Of a stretch of 31,027 nt of DNA, positions 6,959 to 14,382 are shown piece after piece. How positions within the stretch are numbered: the stretch's first letter is position 1; each line of letters starts with the position of its first letter. Origin of the DNA: JBEVNR01 sp040507985. GTDB taxonomy: Bacteria; Pseudomonadota; Alphaproteobacteria; Rickettsiales; UBA6187. The notes beneath the pieces were generated by a model. It was given only the letters and a program-made list of their open reading frames with translations, was not told the origin of the DNA and searched no databases. Made by a program: the position numbers and the translations under genes. The DNA is taken from assembly GCA_040507985.1 (NCBI GenBank), contig JBEVNR010000034.1, positions 1 to 31,027 of the forward strand, written 5' to 3'.

Positions 6959-7162
6959 ATGCCAGTTCCCGGCGACAACGTAGTCTACTTGGACGCGTTC
7001 CTTGCCGACGCTAGCGCGAAACGCCCGCCTGCAGCCGCTTTGTCCCGTCAGGATAAGATCCGCAACATCTTCCTATCCTCCCTCCCCGAAGACTCAACGT
7101 CCTCCGCCGCCTTCGAAAATCTTATCTCGCGCTTCGCGGAAGATGTCGATAATTCACGTTAA
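6959..7162 (+). CDS. Hypothetical protein, 67 aa
   Basis: A short protein without recognisable motif, running from MPVPGDNVVYLDAFLAD to an acidic C-terminus. It lies between the repressor and the excisionase-like gene in the same orientation. The upstream GAAAACGG is a weak ribosome site. It may be an accessory gene of the integration module; function unknown. Confidence 0.45.
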   Translation: MPVPGDNVVYLDAFLADASAKRPPAAALSRQDKIRNIFLSSLPEDSTSSAAFENLISRFAEDVDNSR

Positions 7163-7264
7163 GAGAAATATATAGTTGATACAACCGCCATCTTGTGGCA
7201 TAAATTATCTAACAGGAACTTAAAATCTCTATTTGATTTTTTATCCCTAAATAAGGTAACGGCA

Positions 7265-7579
7265 ATGAGGCAAGGCAATGATCGGCAACAGGAACCCGTC
7301 CTCCCAGCGCTTTACACGAAGCAGGAAGCAATGGAAATGCTCGGCGTCGGAGAAAAGACGTTTATGGGACTCGCCATCTCCTACGTTAAAATCGGCAAGC
7401 GGAGGCGATACGCCGCCGAGGACATCCAAGCCTTCATCCGACGCAGCCGGGAGGAGCCGCCATGTCTAAGCCCCGCAAAAGGAAAGGCTCGCCGTATTAC
7501 TGGTATGACTTCACCGTCGGCGGGAATCGGTTTCGAGGAAGCTGTGAAACTGATTGCCTCGCAACGGCAAAAGCAATAA
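7265..7579 (+). CDS. Excisionase-like MerR/AlpA-type HTH protein
   Basis: This 104-aa protein carries the excisionase-family winged helix: LYTKQEAMEMLGVGEKTF, then VKIGKRRRYAAEDIQAFIRR, in residues about 16-62. Such proteins bind att DNA and steer the integrase towards excision. The ATG at 7265 follows AAGG at a sensible distance; an upstream GTG/ATG extension adds only unconserved sequence. The last 40 residues overlap the integrase gene by 118 bp in another frame, much more than the usual few bases, and the tail contains no recognisable motif. Confidence 0.75.
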   Translation: MRQGNDRQQEPVLPALYTKQEAMEMLGVGEKTFMGLAISYVKIGKRRRYAAEDIQAFIRRSREEPPCLSPAKGKARRITGMTSPSAGIGFEEAVKLIASQRQKQ

Positions 7580-8571
7580 TCGCCAAGCTGCGGGCGGAGG
7601 CGGTCGAAGGACAGCATTTCAAGAAGAAACAAGAGAAGATCGCTTTCGACTCCGCCTGCGGTCGCTTCCTCCTCGAACATGCCCAGTATCTGAAATCCTA
7701 TAAAACCGTAGAGGGCCATTGCCGCCATCTGGCCGCTTTCTTTGGCAAAGATTTCTGCCTCTCCGAGATCGGAAACAAAGACGTAAATGCCTATGTCGTC
7801 AGCCGAAGATCTTCGAGCGAGAAAAGCCGCGCTGCCGTCACGGATACGACAGTCAATCGCGAACTGGAAACGCTTCGAAAATTGCTCAGCTTCGCACGGG
7901 ACAAATGGGAGGTCGAAGTCGCAGCCATCAATTTCCGCAGCCACATGCTGCGCGAACCGGAGGCGCGGACACGCTGGCTCACTCCCGAGGAAGCGGAACG
8001 CCTCATTTCATGCGCCGCCGATCATCTAAAATCCCCTATACGCTTTGCCCTTCTCACTGGCGTTCGTCTTTCCAACGTCACGGGATTAAAATGGCGCGAC
8101 GTGCGGAAACGCTCCATTGCCTTCCGCATCAAAAGCAACATTCCCGGCGGCAAGCTGTTGGAACTGCCCATTACCGAGCCGATGGCAAAATTACTAGACG
8201 GACTTCGAACGCATCCGATTTATCGAAACGGTGAGATCGCGAAAGATTCCGCCGGAAACTATCTGGTCTATACGGCCAAGCCCGACGACTCAGTATTCAC
8301 TTTTAAAGGACAAAGCATCTCCAGTTCTTTCCGCAAGGCATTTAACACCGCCTGCAAACGCGCGGACATCAAGGATTTCCGCTGGCACGACCTCCGACAC
8401 ACCGCCGCCACATGGATGGTACAGTCGGGAGTACCGATTGACTTGGTGCAGGAAGTCCTCGGCCACACCCAGATCACGACGACGAAAAAATACGCCCATC
8501 GCAATCACGACGAAAAACTTGAGGCGCCGGAACGACTGGGAAGCGCGGCACAATCTTGGCAAGACAATTAA
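7462..8571 (+). CDS. Tyrosine-type site-specific integrase
   Basis: This 369-aa protein has the full domain order of phage integrases: an N-terminal arm-binding region, a core-binding SAM-like domain (about 60-165) and a catalytic domain (about 170-350). Catalytic residues are visible: Arg202 in LTGVRLSNVTGLKW, Lys224, His309 and Arg312 in HDLRHTAATW, His335 in VLGHTQ, and Tyr344 in KKYAHRN. The GGGAGGAG box before the ATG at 7462 is strong. It should recombine the element at the initiator tRNA-Met gene, whose 3' fragment lies at 12649-12693. It converges on the DprA-like gene with only 11 bp between stops. Confidence 0.95.
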   Translation: MSKPRKRKGSPYYWYDFTVGGNRFRGSCETDCLATAKAIIAKLRAEAVEGQHFKKKQEKIAFDSACGRFLLEHAQYLKSYKTVEGHCRHLAAFFGKDFCLSEIGNKDVNAYVVSRRSSSEKSRAAVTDTTVNRELETLRKLLSFARDKWEVEVAAINFRSHMLREPEARTRWLTPEEAERLISCAADHLKSPIRFALLTGVRLSNVTGLKWRDVRKRSIAFRIKSNIPGGKLLELPITEPMAKLLDGLRTHPIYRNGEIAKDSAGNYLVYTAKPDDSVFTFKGQSISSSFRKAFNTACKRADIKDFRWHDLRHTAATWMVQSGVPIDLVQEVLGHTQITTTKKYAHRNHDEKLEAPERLGSAAQSWQDN

Positions 8572-8582
8572 AAAGGAATCGC

Positions 8583-9992
8583 TTAAGCGAACAGCCCCTT
8601 TTCCTTAATAATATAGCCTGCAGGTTTCTTCCGTTTTTCGATCATCCCTTCATCGACAAGACGCTGCAACCATGCCTTAGCCTGCGCGTTTGAGACCTCC
8701 AACGCTGCAGCCACTTCAGTGTCTTTCATCGGCGCTTTTAACAGCTGCCGGATTGCATTCCGCACTGCAACGAACAACGCTTCGGCCGGGGTGGATTCCG
8801 ACTGCGAAGACTCTTTATTCTCCTCTATCAGCGATGTCGTTGCCGGCGTAACCGGCCGCGTTCTTCGAGATACCGCAGCGGAGGAACGTGCAGCCAGAAC
8901 AATGTCGACAGGCGTCAATGGCTCGCTCTTAAACTGAGATCCCTGAGGGACGTCGAGCTGTCCAAGCAACCCGGGCATAGCGCCTTCTATCAGCGGCGCC
9001 TCGTTCGAAACTGTCGGTAAATCGATTTGGCGGGAGAATGCGGAAGGCGGCGTCCGAGCATTGATTATTTCGGCAAACGAATCCGCGTCTTGGGGGTTCG
9101 GCCAAGGAAGGGCGCCCTTCTTCCGCAAGGCTTCCAACCCTGCAGAAGACTCGCCTGTGGATCGGACGAAGACGGGAGCGAATTTCAGTTTGTCGAGCTG
9201 CTCGACGGCGCCCGCCCAAGTCCCGCCCTTATTGACGTCGGAACTCGCCACCAGAGAGACGTCCGCCAACGCGTAAATCAGCTTATTTCGCTGCATGGCG
9301 TTACCGACATTGAACCCGGCGTTTGGATCGTAGGGCGAAATCAGCGCCAGCCGGCCGGCGAGCAGCAGATTGCGGTTCTCGCGGATCATAGCAGTCTTTT
9401 CCAGACTATCCGCCAGAACGCCGCAGGCCTTGCCGCCTGCTTCCAGAGCGCCGCGCATGGCAGCCTGATCGATGCCTTTGGCTCCGCCTGATATGAGCGT
9501 CCTGCCAACGCGAGCGGTCAATCGTCCGACCGATATGGCATAGGCAATCAAGTCGTCGTCCACATGGCGTGATCCGACGACGGCAAGCCCGCCGGCATCG
9601 AGCAAGCGCGCGTCGCCGCAACCATAAATGATAGCCGGCGCGTCCTCAAGGAGTCGCGCTTTCAGACGGCGTGGATAGTCGGCGTCGGCACGGCTGATCA
9701 CCCAAACGGCACGCGCTTGCCAGCGCTCTACTGCTTGGCTCAGCAGGAAACCGCGCCCTAATAGTCTCTGTAGGCGGCTCTCGTCAATCACCGAAACGCA
9801 AGCACGCAGGATTTCATCTGCTTCAGGCGACACAAGGTCTGCCGGTTGACGCCGTATCTCGCGCAAGTGACGGGCGAGGCGTTTATATTCGCCGGGCGAG
9901 AGTAGCTCGGATGATGCGGAGCTGCGTCCGGCAATGAGCGGCGCCGTCAACAACAGGATCGCTTGGGTATTGGATGAAAGCGTCGACGTCAT
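8583..9992 (-). CDS. DprA/Smf-like protein, second gene of RecQ operon
   Basis: The 469-aa protein contains the Rossmann-like DprA/Smf domain: GGLAVVGSR (135-143), RTLISGGAKGIDQAAMRGAL (164-183), and later PYDPNAGFNVGNAMQRN and SDVNKGGTWAGAVEQL. A Ser/Pro-rich linker (about 330-400) leads to a C-terminal winged helix, DTEVAAALEVSNAQAKAWLQ, like that of DprA. Housekeeping DprA loads RecA on incoming single-stranded DNA. Position in mobile cargo and coupling to a RecQ-PRTase suggest a specialised DNA-processing or defence role instead; this is inference. The ATG at 9992 shares ATGA with the recQ stop, so it is preferred to the longer frame from 10028. Confidence 0.85.
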   Translation of the reverse strand: MTSTLSSNTQAILLLTAPLIAGRSSASSELLSPGEYKRLARHLREIRRQPADLVSPEADEILRACVSVIDESRLQRLLGRGFLLSQAVERWQARAVWVISRADADYPRRLKARLLEDAPAIIYGCGDARLLDAGGLAVVGSRHVDDDLIAYAISVGRLTARVGRTLISGGAKGIDQAAMRGALEAGGKACGVLADSLEKTAMIRENRNLLLAGRLALISPYDPNAGFNVGNAMQRNKLIYALADVSLVASSDVNKGGTWAGAVEQLDKLKFAPVFVRSTGESSAGLEALRKKGALPWPNPQDADSFAEIINARTPPSAFSRQIDLPTVSNEAPLIEGAMPGLLGQLDVPQGSQFKSEPLTPVDIVLAARSSAAVSRRTRPVTPATTSLIEENKESSQSESTPAEALFVAVRNAIRQLLKAPMKDTEVAAALEVSNAQAKAWLQRLVDEGMIEKRKKPAGYIIKEKGLFA

Positions 9993-12067
9993 TCTTCTTG
10001 TCCCGTCTGTGAGAGCGCCATCGGCCAAACCTTGCCGCTACCGTTTTTGCGGAGAAGCCAAGCGGACACGGTCAGCGTCCAACGCGAATCGACCATGTCA
10101 TCCACAAGGAGCGCCGTACCGTGCGGAATAGCGCAGCCGTTTGGCGCTAGCGAGCCGTCAATGTTGCGCGCCTGTTGCGTGCTGTTTGCCATCGTTTTCT
10201 GTTCAGGCCTTGCGTCTGTTTTTGCGATGACCGCATAAAACGGCAGCTGTAAAGCCGCCGCCAAACGTTGCGCAAAATTCGGCACTAGATCGGGATGTCG
10301 GAGCGAAGGAACGCAGGTTACCCATGTCGGGGCCGGTTGCGGGTTCCACTCGCGAATCATATTAACGCATGCCGCCACAAGGGCGTCGGAAAAGCGCCCA
10401 TCGCGATATTTGCCCTCTCGAACCAAACTACCCCAACCGGCGTCTCCCCAAACGCATAGCGCCTTGCCGGACTCGGCCTGTTCATCAAGCGCTATACGTC
10501 GTTTAACGCCGTACCCCGGCATCCCGCCAACGGGCCATTGCTTGCGCGGCTCGATAGGCAAGCTAGTGCGACGAAGAAATGCGACCGCTTCTTTAACCAA
10601 TCCGGCGTCTACGGTTGTTGGCAGCGGCGGTAAGGCCGGCTTCGTGACGCCGCTTGGGTCGCCGTCAAGCGCGTTAATGAGAAAATTCATATGACGCCCA
10701 AACGGCAGAAGGACATATTCCTGCATTTGCCGACATTCATCCTCTCGCAGTATCGTGAGCCGTTTCGCGCGTTCCCAAAAGGTTTCGCTCAGCTTCGCCG
10801 CCGTGAGCTGCCACTTGCTGCCTTGCTTAGCGATGGGTGCCGGCGCTTCAAGAGATAACAAAGCGATGGCCTTCTCGACGCGCCCCTTGCTTAAATTGAC
10901 TCGGGCTAGCAACTCAGGAACGGATAAGCCTTCAGATTCCTCTTCAAGCGCCCCCAACACGTCGGCGACTTCCTCTCTAGTCGGGAAAGTGCTTTGGATA
11001 AACCAGTCCGTGATGTCGAACTCCTCCCGCCCGCTGAGCAGCACGCCGTAAGCGGAGTCCAGAGCGCGTCCTGCGCGGCCGACTTGCTGGTAGTAAGCGA
11101 CCGCCGAACCCGGCGTCTGATAATGAATGACGAACGCCAGATCAGGCTTATCGTAACCCATGCCCAACGCCGTCGTTGCAACCAACGCTTTGACTTGATT
11201 ATGGAGCAGCGCCTGCTCCAGTTCCTCCCGGCGCTCGCCTGTTTTGCCGGTATAGGCCTCCACGTTAAAGCCTTTCATCTTTAGCCATTCCGCCACTTGA
11301 TTGGCGTCGCGTACCGTCAACGTGTAGATGACGCCGCAGCCTTGCAGCGCGGCGAGCCGCTCAGCCAGCCAAGCCAGACGCTCGGCCTGACCGGGCAAGC
11401 GGATGGTCTGCAAAGAAAGCGAAGAGCGATTGAGATCGCCGCGCGACACATGAAGCGCCGGCCCGAGTACGCCATTTAGGTCCTCCATCACTCGGTTATT
11501 CGCCGTGGCCGTCGTGGCGAGAAGTCGAAGATTAGGCGGCAGCGTCTTAACGATCCGCTCCAGCAGCCGATAGTGCGGACGAAAGTCATGTCCCCAATCC
11601 GAAATGCAGTGCGCTTCGTCGATGACCAACAGCGATATCTGCGCCGCGACCCCCGCCAATATCTCCGTCTGAAAGCGCTCGTTTGCCAGCCGTTCGGGCG
11701 AGATCAACAGAATGTCGATTTGATTTTTCGTCAGTTTGGTTTCGACCGCCGTCCAATCGCTTATGTTGTCGGAATTGATTGTATCGGCGCGAACCTCCAT
11801 TCGCCCGGCCGCAGCGATCTGATTGCGCATCAGCGCCAGCAACGGCGAGATCAACAGCGCCGGTCCGTTGCCGGCTTCGCGCAGCATTTTGGTCGCGATG
11901 AAATAGACGAAGCTCTTTCCCCAGCCGGTCTTTTGCACGACCAGCAAACGTCCTTTGCCTTCGACGATGTGACGAACGGCTTCCTCTTGTCCGTCACGGA
12001 AAACGGCGTCCGGACGCCCGGAGCCGATTTGAAGTAGCTCTAACGCTCGCTTTGGATCGTAGATCAC
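9989..12067 (-). CDS. RecQ-family helicase fused to a phosphoribosyltransferase-like domain
   Basis: This 692-aa protein has a RecQ helicase core: Walker A QKTGWGKS (45-52), DEAH box in VIDEAHCISDWGHDFRPHY (148-166) with the RecQ aromatic loop, and motif VI QQVGRAGR (327-334). The zinc-binding cysteines of standard RecQ are not apparent. The C-terminus (about 560-692) ends in a PRPP-binding-type signature, LLVDDMVDSRWT (653-664), as in ComF-like phosphoribosyltransferases. The start is GTG with GGGAGAG 7 bp upstream. It is coupled to the DprA-like gene by an ATGA overlap and lies one base after the stop of a degraded ORF. Accessory location between integrase and att fragment suggests DNA processing or defence cargo. 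Confidence 0.9.
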   Translation of the reverse strand: MIYDPKRALELLQIGSGRPDAVFRDGQEEAVRHIVEGKGRLLVVQKTGWGKSFVYFIATKMLREAGNGPALLISPLLALMRNQIAAAGRMEVRADTINSDNISDWTAVETKLTKNQIDILLISPERLANERFQTEILAGVAAQISLLVIDEAHCISDWGHDFRPHYRLLERIVKTLPPNLRLLATTATANNRVMEDLNGVLGPALHVSRGDLNRSSLSLQTIRLPGQAERLAWLAERLAALQGCGVIYTLTVRDANQVAEWLKMKGFNVEAYTGKTGERREELEQALLHNQVKALVATTALGMGYDKPDLAFVIHYQTPGSAVAYYQQVGRAGRALDSAYGVLLSGREEFDITDWFIQSTFPTREEVADVLGALEEESEGLSVPELLARVNLSKGRVEKAIALLSLEAPAPIAKQGSKWQLTAAKLSETFWERAKRLTILREDECRQMQEYVLLPFGRHMNFLINALDGDPSGVTKPALPPLPTTVDAGLVKEAVAFLRRTSLPIEPRKQWPVGGMPGYGVKRRIALDEQAESGKALCVWGDAGWGSLVREGKYRDGRFSDALVAACVNMIREWNPQPAPTWVTCVPSLRHPDLVPNFAQRLAAALQLPFYAVIAKTDARPEQKTMANSTQQARNIDGSLAPNGCAIPHGTALLVDDMVDSRWTLTVSAWLLRKNGSGKVWPMALSQTGQEE

Positions 12068-12068
12068 G

Positions 12069-12272
12069 TTATTGCTCTCCCTTAACCCGGTCGGCCAAAC
12101 GATAGCCTGACGCAGTCACAACGTACTTAAGGCCGCACGACGTTAGATCCGGGAATGCTGCGGCGGATCGAATGCCGAGCTGCACGACCAAACCTTGGCG
12201 AGACGCTTCTCTAACGTAGCCTATAAACAAAAATGCGACCCGCTTGCGCTTTGAGTTAAATCTGCAAACCCT
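12069..12272 (-). pseudogene. C-terminal remnant of a gene upstream of recQ
   Basis: A minus-strand frame of 67 codons ends TAA one base before the recQ GTG. It reads VAFLFIGYVREASRQG, then LTSCGLKYVVTASGYRLADR, which looks like real protein rather than random frame, but no in-frame ATG opens it and TGA blocks it at 12273. It is best seen as the 3' remnant of a third operon gene. I do not recognise a family. Confidence 0.4.
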
Positions 12273-12538
12273 TCATTCGGCATTCGGACCGACTTATTGA
12301 GGTTAGCGAATGCTTGTGCGGATTCTTGCGGAAAGTATATGGTCTATTCTAAAATCTGTCCATGCGTCTATTTTGATTTTGGCTTGCGTTGCATCGTTAT
12401 AACGATAGGATAGGCTGTAGTCGGACATGCCGTAGCCCGTCTTTTTAATCGACTGCGCCAGCTCTGTTTGATGGCAAGGAACTGCCCCGGTCGTTTGGCT
12501 GCAAGGCTTGTAGCAATGACAGCCAAGCCAGATGACTT

Positions 12539-12604
12539 TATCGCCATCCTGACGAAAAGCCGGAGCAGCTAGGCGGCGCGGCACAATTTCGGCACAATTC
12601 TTGA
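12539..12604 (+). pseudogene. C-terminal tail of a second, degraded tyrosine integrase
   Basis: A short plus-strand frame reads YRHPDEKPEQLGGAAQF and then stops. It aligns with the tail of the intact integrase here (YAHRNHDEKLEAPERLGSAAQ), including the catalytic Tyr position. Upstream sequence in other frames hints at SQMT before it, so the gene is truncated and frameshifted. It lies 44 bp before the tRNA fragment, where integrase genes usually sit. Confidence 0.5.
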
Positions 12605-12648
12605 GAAAACGCGGTTAAAGCCAATGTCTTCTAAGGGCGCACGTAAAT

Positions 12649-12693
12649 CTCATAACCTGAAGGTCGTAGGTTCAAATCCTGCCCCCGCAACCA
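12649..12693 (+). other. Attachment site: 3' fragment of initiator tRNA-Met gene
   Basis: From CTCATAA (anticodon loop with CAT) through GAAGGTCG, the T-arm GGTTCAAATCC and CCCCCGCAACCA, this is the 3' part of a bacterial initiator tRNA-Met. The base before the loop breaks anticodon-stem pairing, and no GCGGGGG 5' acceptor strand exists upstream, so the 5' half is missing. Such fragments form the distal att repeat when an element integrates in a tRNA gene; the intact copy should lie left of the window. Confidence 0.8.
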
Positions 12694-12700
12694 ATTTTTC

Positions 12701-12722
12701 CTAGAACCTCTAGAATTTTTTT
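12701..12722 (+). terminator. tRNA-associated terminator
   Basis: CTAGA, ACC and TCTAG form a short hairpin followed by AA and seven T residues, 8 bp after the CCA end of the tRNA fragment. It is probably the original terminator of the tRNA-Met gene, now on the chromosomal side of the att site. Confidence 0.5.
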
Positions 12723-12845
12723 CAAAAAAACGCTCGGCAAAGACTCGCGTTAAACGGTCGTTTTTGCCCTTGTTTCGTCACTGAGACGCTCCCCAATGTT
12801 TGGACAGCTTACGGGGGCTGTTTTAAGCATAAATTTTCGACGGAA

Positions 12846-12944
12846 ATGGGTTTATTGGAGCTTGCAAAACAGTTCGACAGCGTAAGCCAAGCCTACAAAA
12901 CGATGGGCTATAGCCGCGATAGTTTTTATCGCTTTAAAAAGCTA
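12846..12944 (+). pseudogene. IS481-type transposase, N-terminal stub
   Basis: The first 33 codons read MGLLELAKQFDSVSQAYKTM followed by GYSRDSFYRFKKL, the N-terminal helix-turn-helix of IS481-family transposases. Similarity stops abruptly near 12945 and no DDE domain follows. TGTTTGGACAGCTTACGG at about 12795 resembles the left terminal repeat of such elements. The rest was lost, leaving a non-functional remnant beside the tRNA fragment. Confidence 0.6.
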
Positions 12945-13046
12945 GGCCGTATACACTTTTTGAGCCTAACGTCATCGCAGGAATGCATAACTTTAAGTCG
13001 AAATCTTAGAGCCTGTAGCGAATTAAGGATCTTAGTTACACAAGGT

Positions 13047-13952
13047 CTATTTTTTCATTCGCCTCTCCCTATGCAATACATAAAGATTGGCGGCGATAAT
13101 GACGGCGACGCCGCACAAGCCGAGCGGCGTGAGGGTTTCGTCAAAAAACGCATAGGCGAGCGCTCCGGCGAAGACCAGTCGCAAATAATCGAACGGGAGC
13201 ACGACGCCGACGTCGGCGTGCTTATAGGCCGCCGCCAGGAAAATCTGCCCTTGGACGGCGCAAAAGGTCAACAGCGCCATCGCGCAAAAATCGCTCAGGG
13301 AGACGTCCTTCCACCCGCTCCATAGCACGAACAGCAACGAAAACGGAACCATCGTTAAAAACATGCCGAAGGTCGTTTGCTGCGGCGTCGCATTAAACGA
13401 TAATTTTTTCACGAGAATGCCCGATACCGCCCAGCATAGCGACGAAAACAACACGCCGGCGAACGCGAGTTCCGATCCTTTTTCCGCGTGCGGTTGCGCG
13501 ACGAGCAGCACGCCCAAAAAGCCGACGCCCAGCGCGGACCATCGCCTGGCGCCCATGCGCTCCTTTAAGAAAATCACCGCGAGCGCGGCGGTGATGAGCG
13601 GCACCGAAAACGTGACGGACACGACCGTCGGCAAGGGAAGGCGTTGCAGCGCGTAATAATATCCGCTCACCGAAAGAATCGCCGTCACGCTGCGCGCCAT
13701 GTAAAGGGGCCATGCCTTAGGCACCGAAAACGGCGCGCCGCTCTTGGCGTACCAAGGCAAAAACAACGCCAGCCCCAAGATGTTGCGCACGAGAATAATT
13801 TGCATGGCGGGAATGTCGGGCGAAATTAACCGCACCGAAAACGCCATCACCGAAAACCATGCCGCCCCCGCGACCATGCAGGCGGCGCCCCGCGTCGACC
13901 CGCTTGCGTCCGCCGGCAACAACCGCATTAATTTTCTATCTAAAAATATCAT
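13047..13952 (-). CDS. EamA/DMT-superfamily transporter
   Basis: This 301-aa inner-membrane protein has about ten hydrophobic segments in two repeated halves, the usual EamA layout. The first repeat starts GAAWFSVMAFSVRLISPD and includes the charged IILVRN loop. The second repeat starts GVLFSSLCWAVSGILVKKL and includes a D-Y-L-R-L-V-F-A segment with ALAYAFFDE. Members export metabolites such as amino acids or nucleosides; the substrate cannot be told. It lies 13 bp downstream of ybgC and may be read in the same operon. Confidence 0.85.
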   Translation of the reverse strand: MIFLDRKLMRLLPADASGSTRGAACMVAGAAWFSVMAFSVRLISPDIPAMQIILVRNILGLALFLPWYAKSGAPFSVPKAWPLYMARSVTAILSVSGYYYALQRLPLPTVVSVTFSVPLITAALAVIFLKERMGARRWSALGVGFLGVLLVAQPHAEKGSELAFAGVLFSSLCWAVSGILVKKLSFNATPQQTTFGMFLTMVPFSLLFVLWSGWKDVSLSDFCAMALLTFCAVQGQIFLAAAYKHADVGVVLPFDYLRLVFAGALAYAFFDETLTPLGLCGVAVIIAANLYVLHRERRMKK

Positions 13953-13965
13953 GGTTTGTCGAAAC

Positions 13966-14382
13966 TTAAGGTAGGTGAATGTATTTCTCCGCCCGAAGCG
14001 GCCTAAAATCGCCGGGCGTTACCGTCACCGCCTCGGCGCGTATGGTAGCCAGCACGGCGCCGCACGGCAGCAGCGCCTCTTGCGAGAAGAGCAGGCGCGC
14101 GCCGCGCACGTCGGAAAGCTCGGTGTGCACGGTCACGCGGTCGTCCAGCCGGCACGGCCTGAGGAGCGTCAGGCGCGTGTCGCGCAGCAACGTGACGCAG
14201 CCTTTTGCGGCGAGATCGGCATGGGTGGCGCCCAGTTCGCGCAATAATTCGGTGCGCGCCCGTTCCGCCCACCGCAAATAGGCCGTGTGGTAGACGATTC
14301 CCCCGGCGTCGGTGTCTTCGTAATAAACGCGCGTTTCAAAGGTTGAACGGGCGCGCGGCGCATTAGTATTTATAGTCGTCAT
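13966..14382 (-). CDS. ybgC: YbgC-type acyl-CoA thioesterase
   Basis: This 138-aa hot-dog-fold enzyme carries the YbgC signature RVYYEDTDAGGIVYHTAYL (residues 18-36) with the catalytic Asp-x-x-x-x-Val-Tyr-His element, followed by WAERARTELLRELG. The family hydrolyses acyl-CoA or acyl-ACP and is often encoded next to tol-pal genes; tolB lies 3 kb away here, on the other strand. The start overlaps the ahcY stop by 20 bp, so translation is probably coupled. Confidence 0.9.
   Translation of the reverse strand: MTTINTNAPRARSTFETRVYYEDTDAGGIVYHTAYLRWAERARTELLRELGATHADLAAKGCVTLLRDTRLTLLRPCRLDDRVTVHTELSDVRGARLLFSQEALLPCGAVLATIRAEAVTVTPGDFRPLRAEKYIHLP

Noticed and set aside
12303..12584. 93-codon minus-strand frame before the att site
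   Set aside because: Its N-terminal half lies opposite the integrase tail remnant; the C-terminal half (from 12431) looks somewhat protein-like but has no ribosome site or known motif.
12846..13325. 159-codon plus frame as a full gene
   Set aside because: Only the first 33 codons match a transposase; the rest is antisense to the EamA gene.
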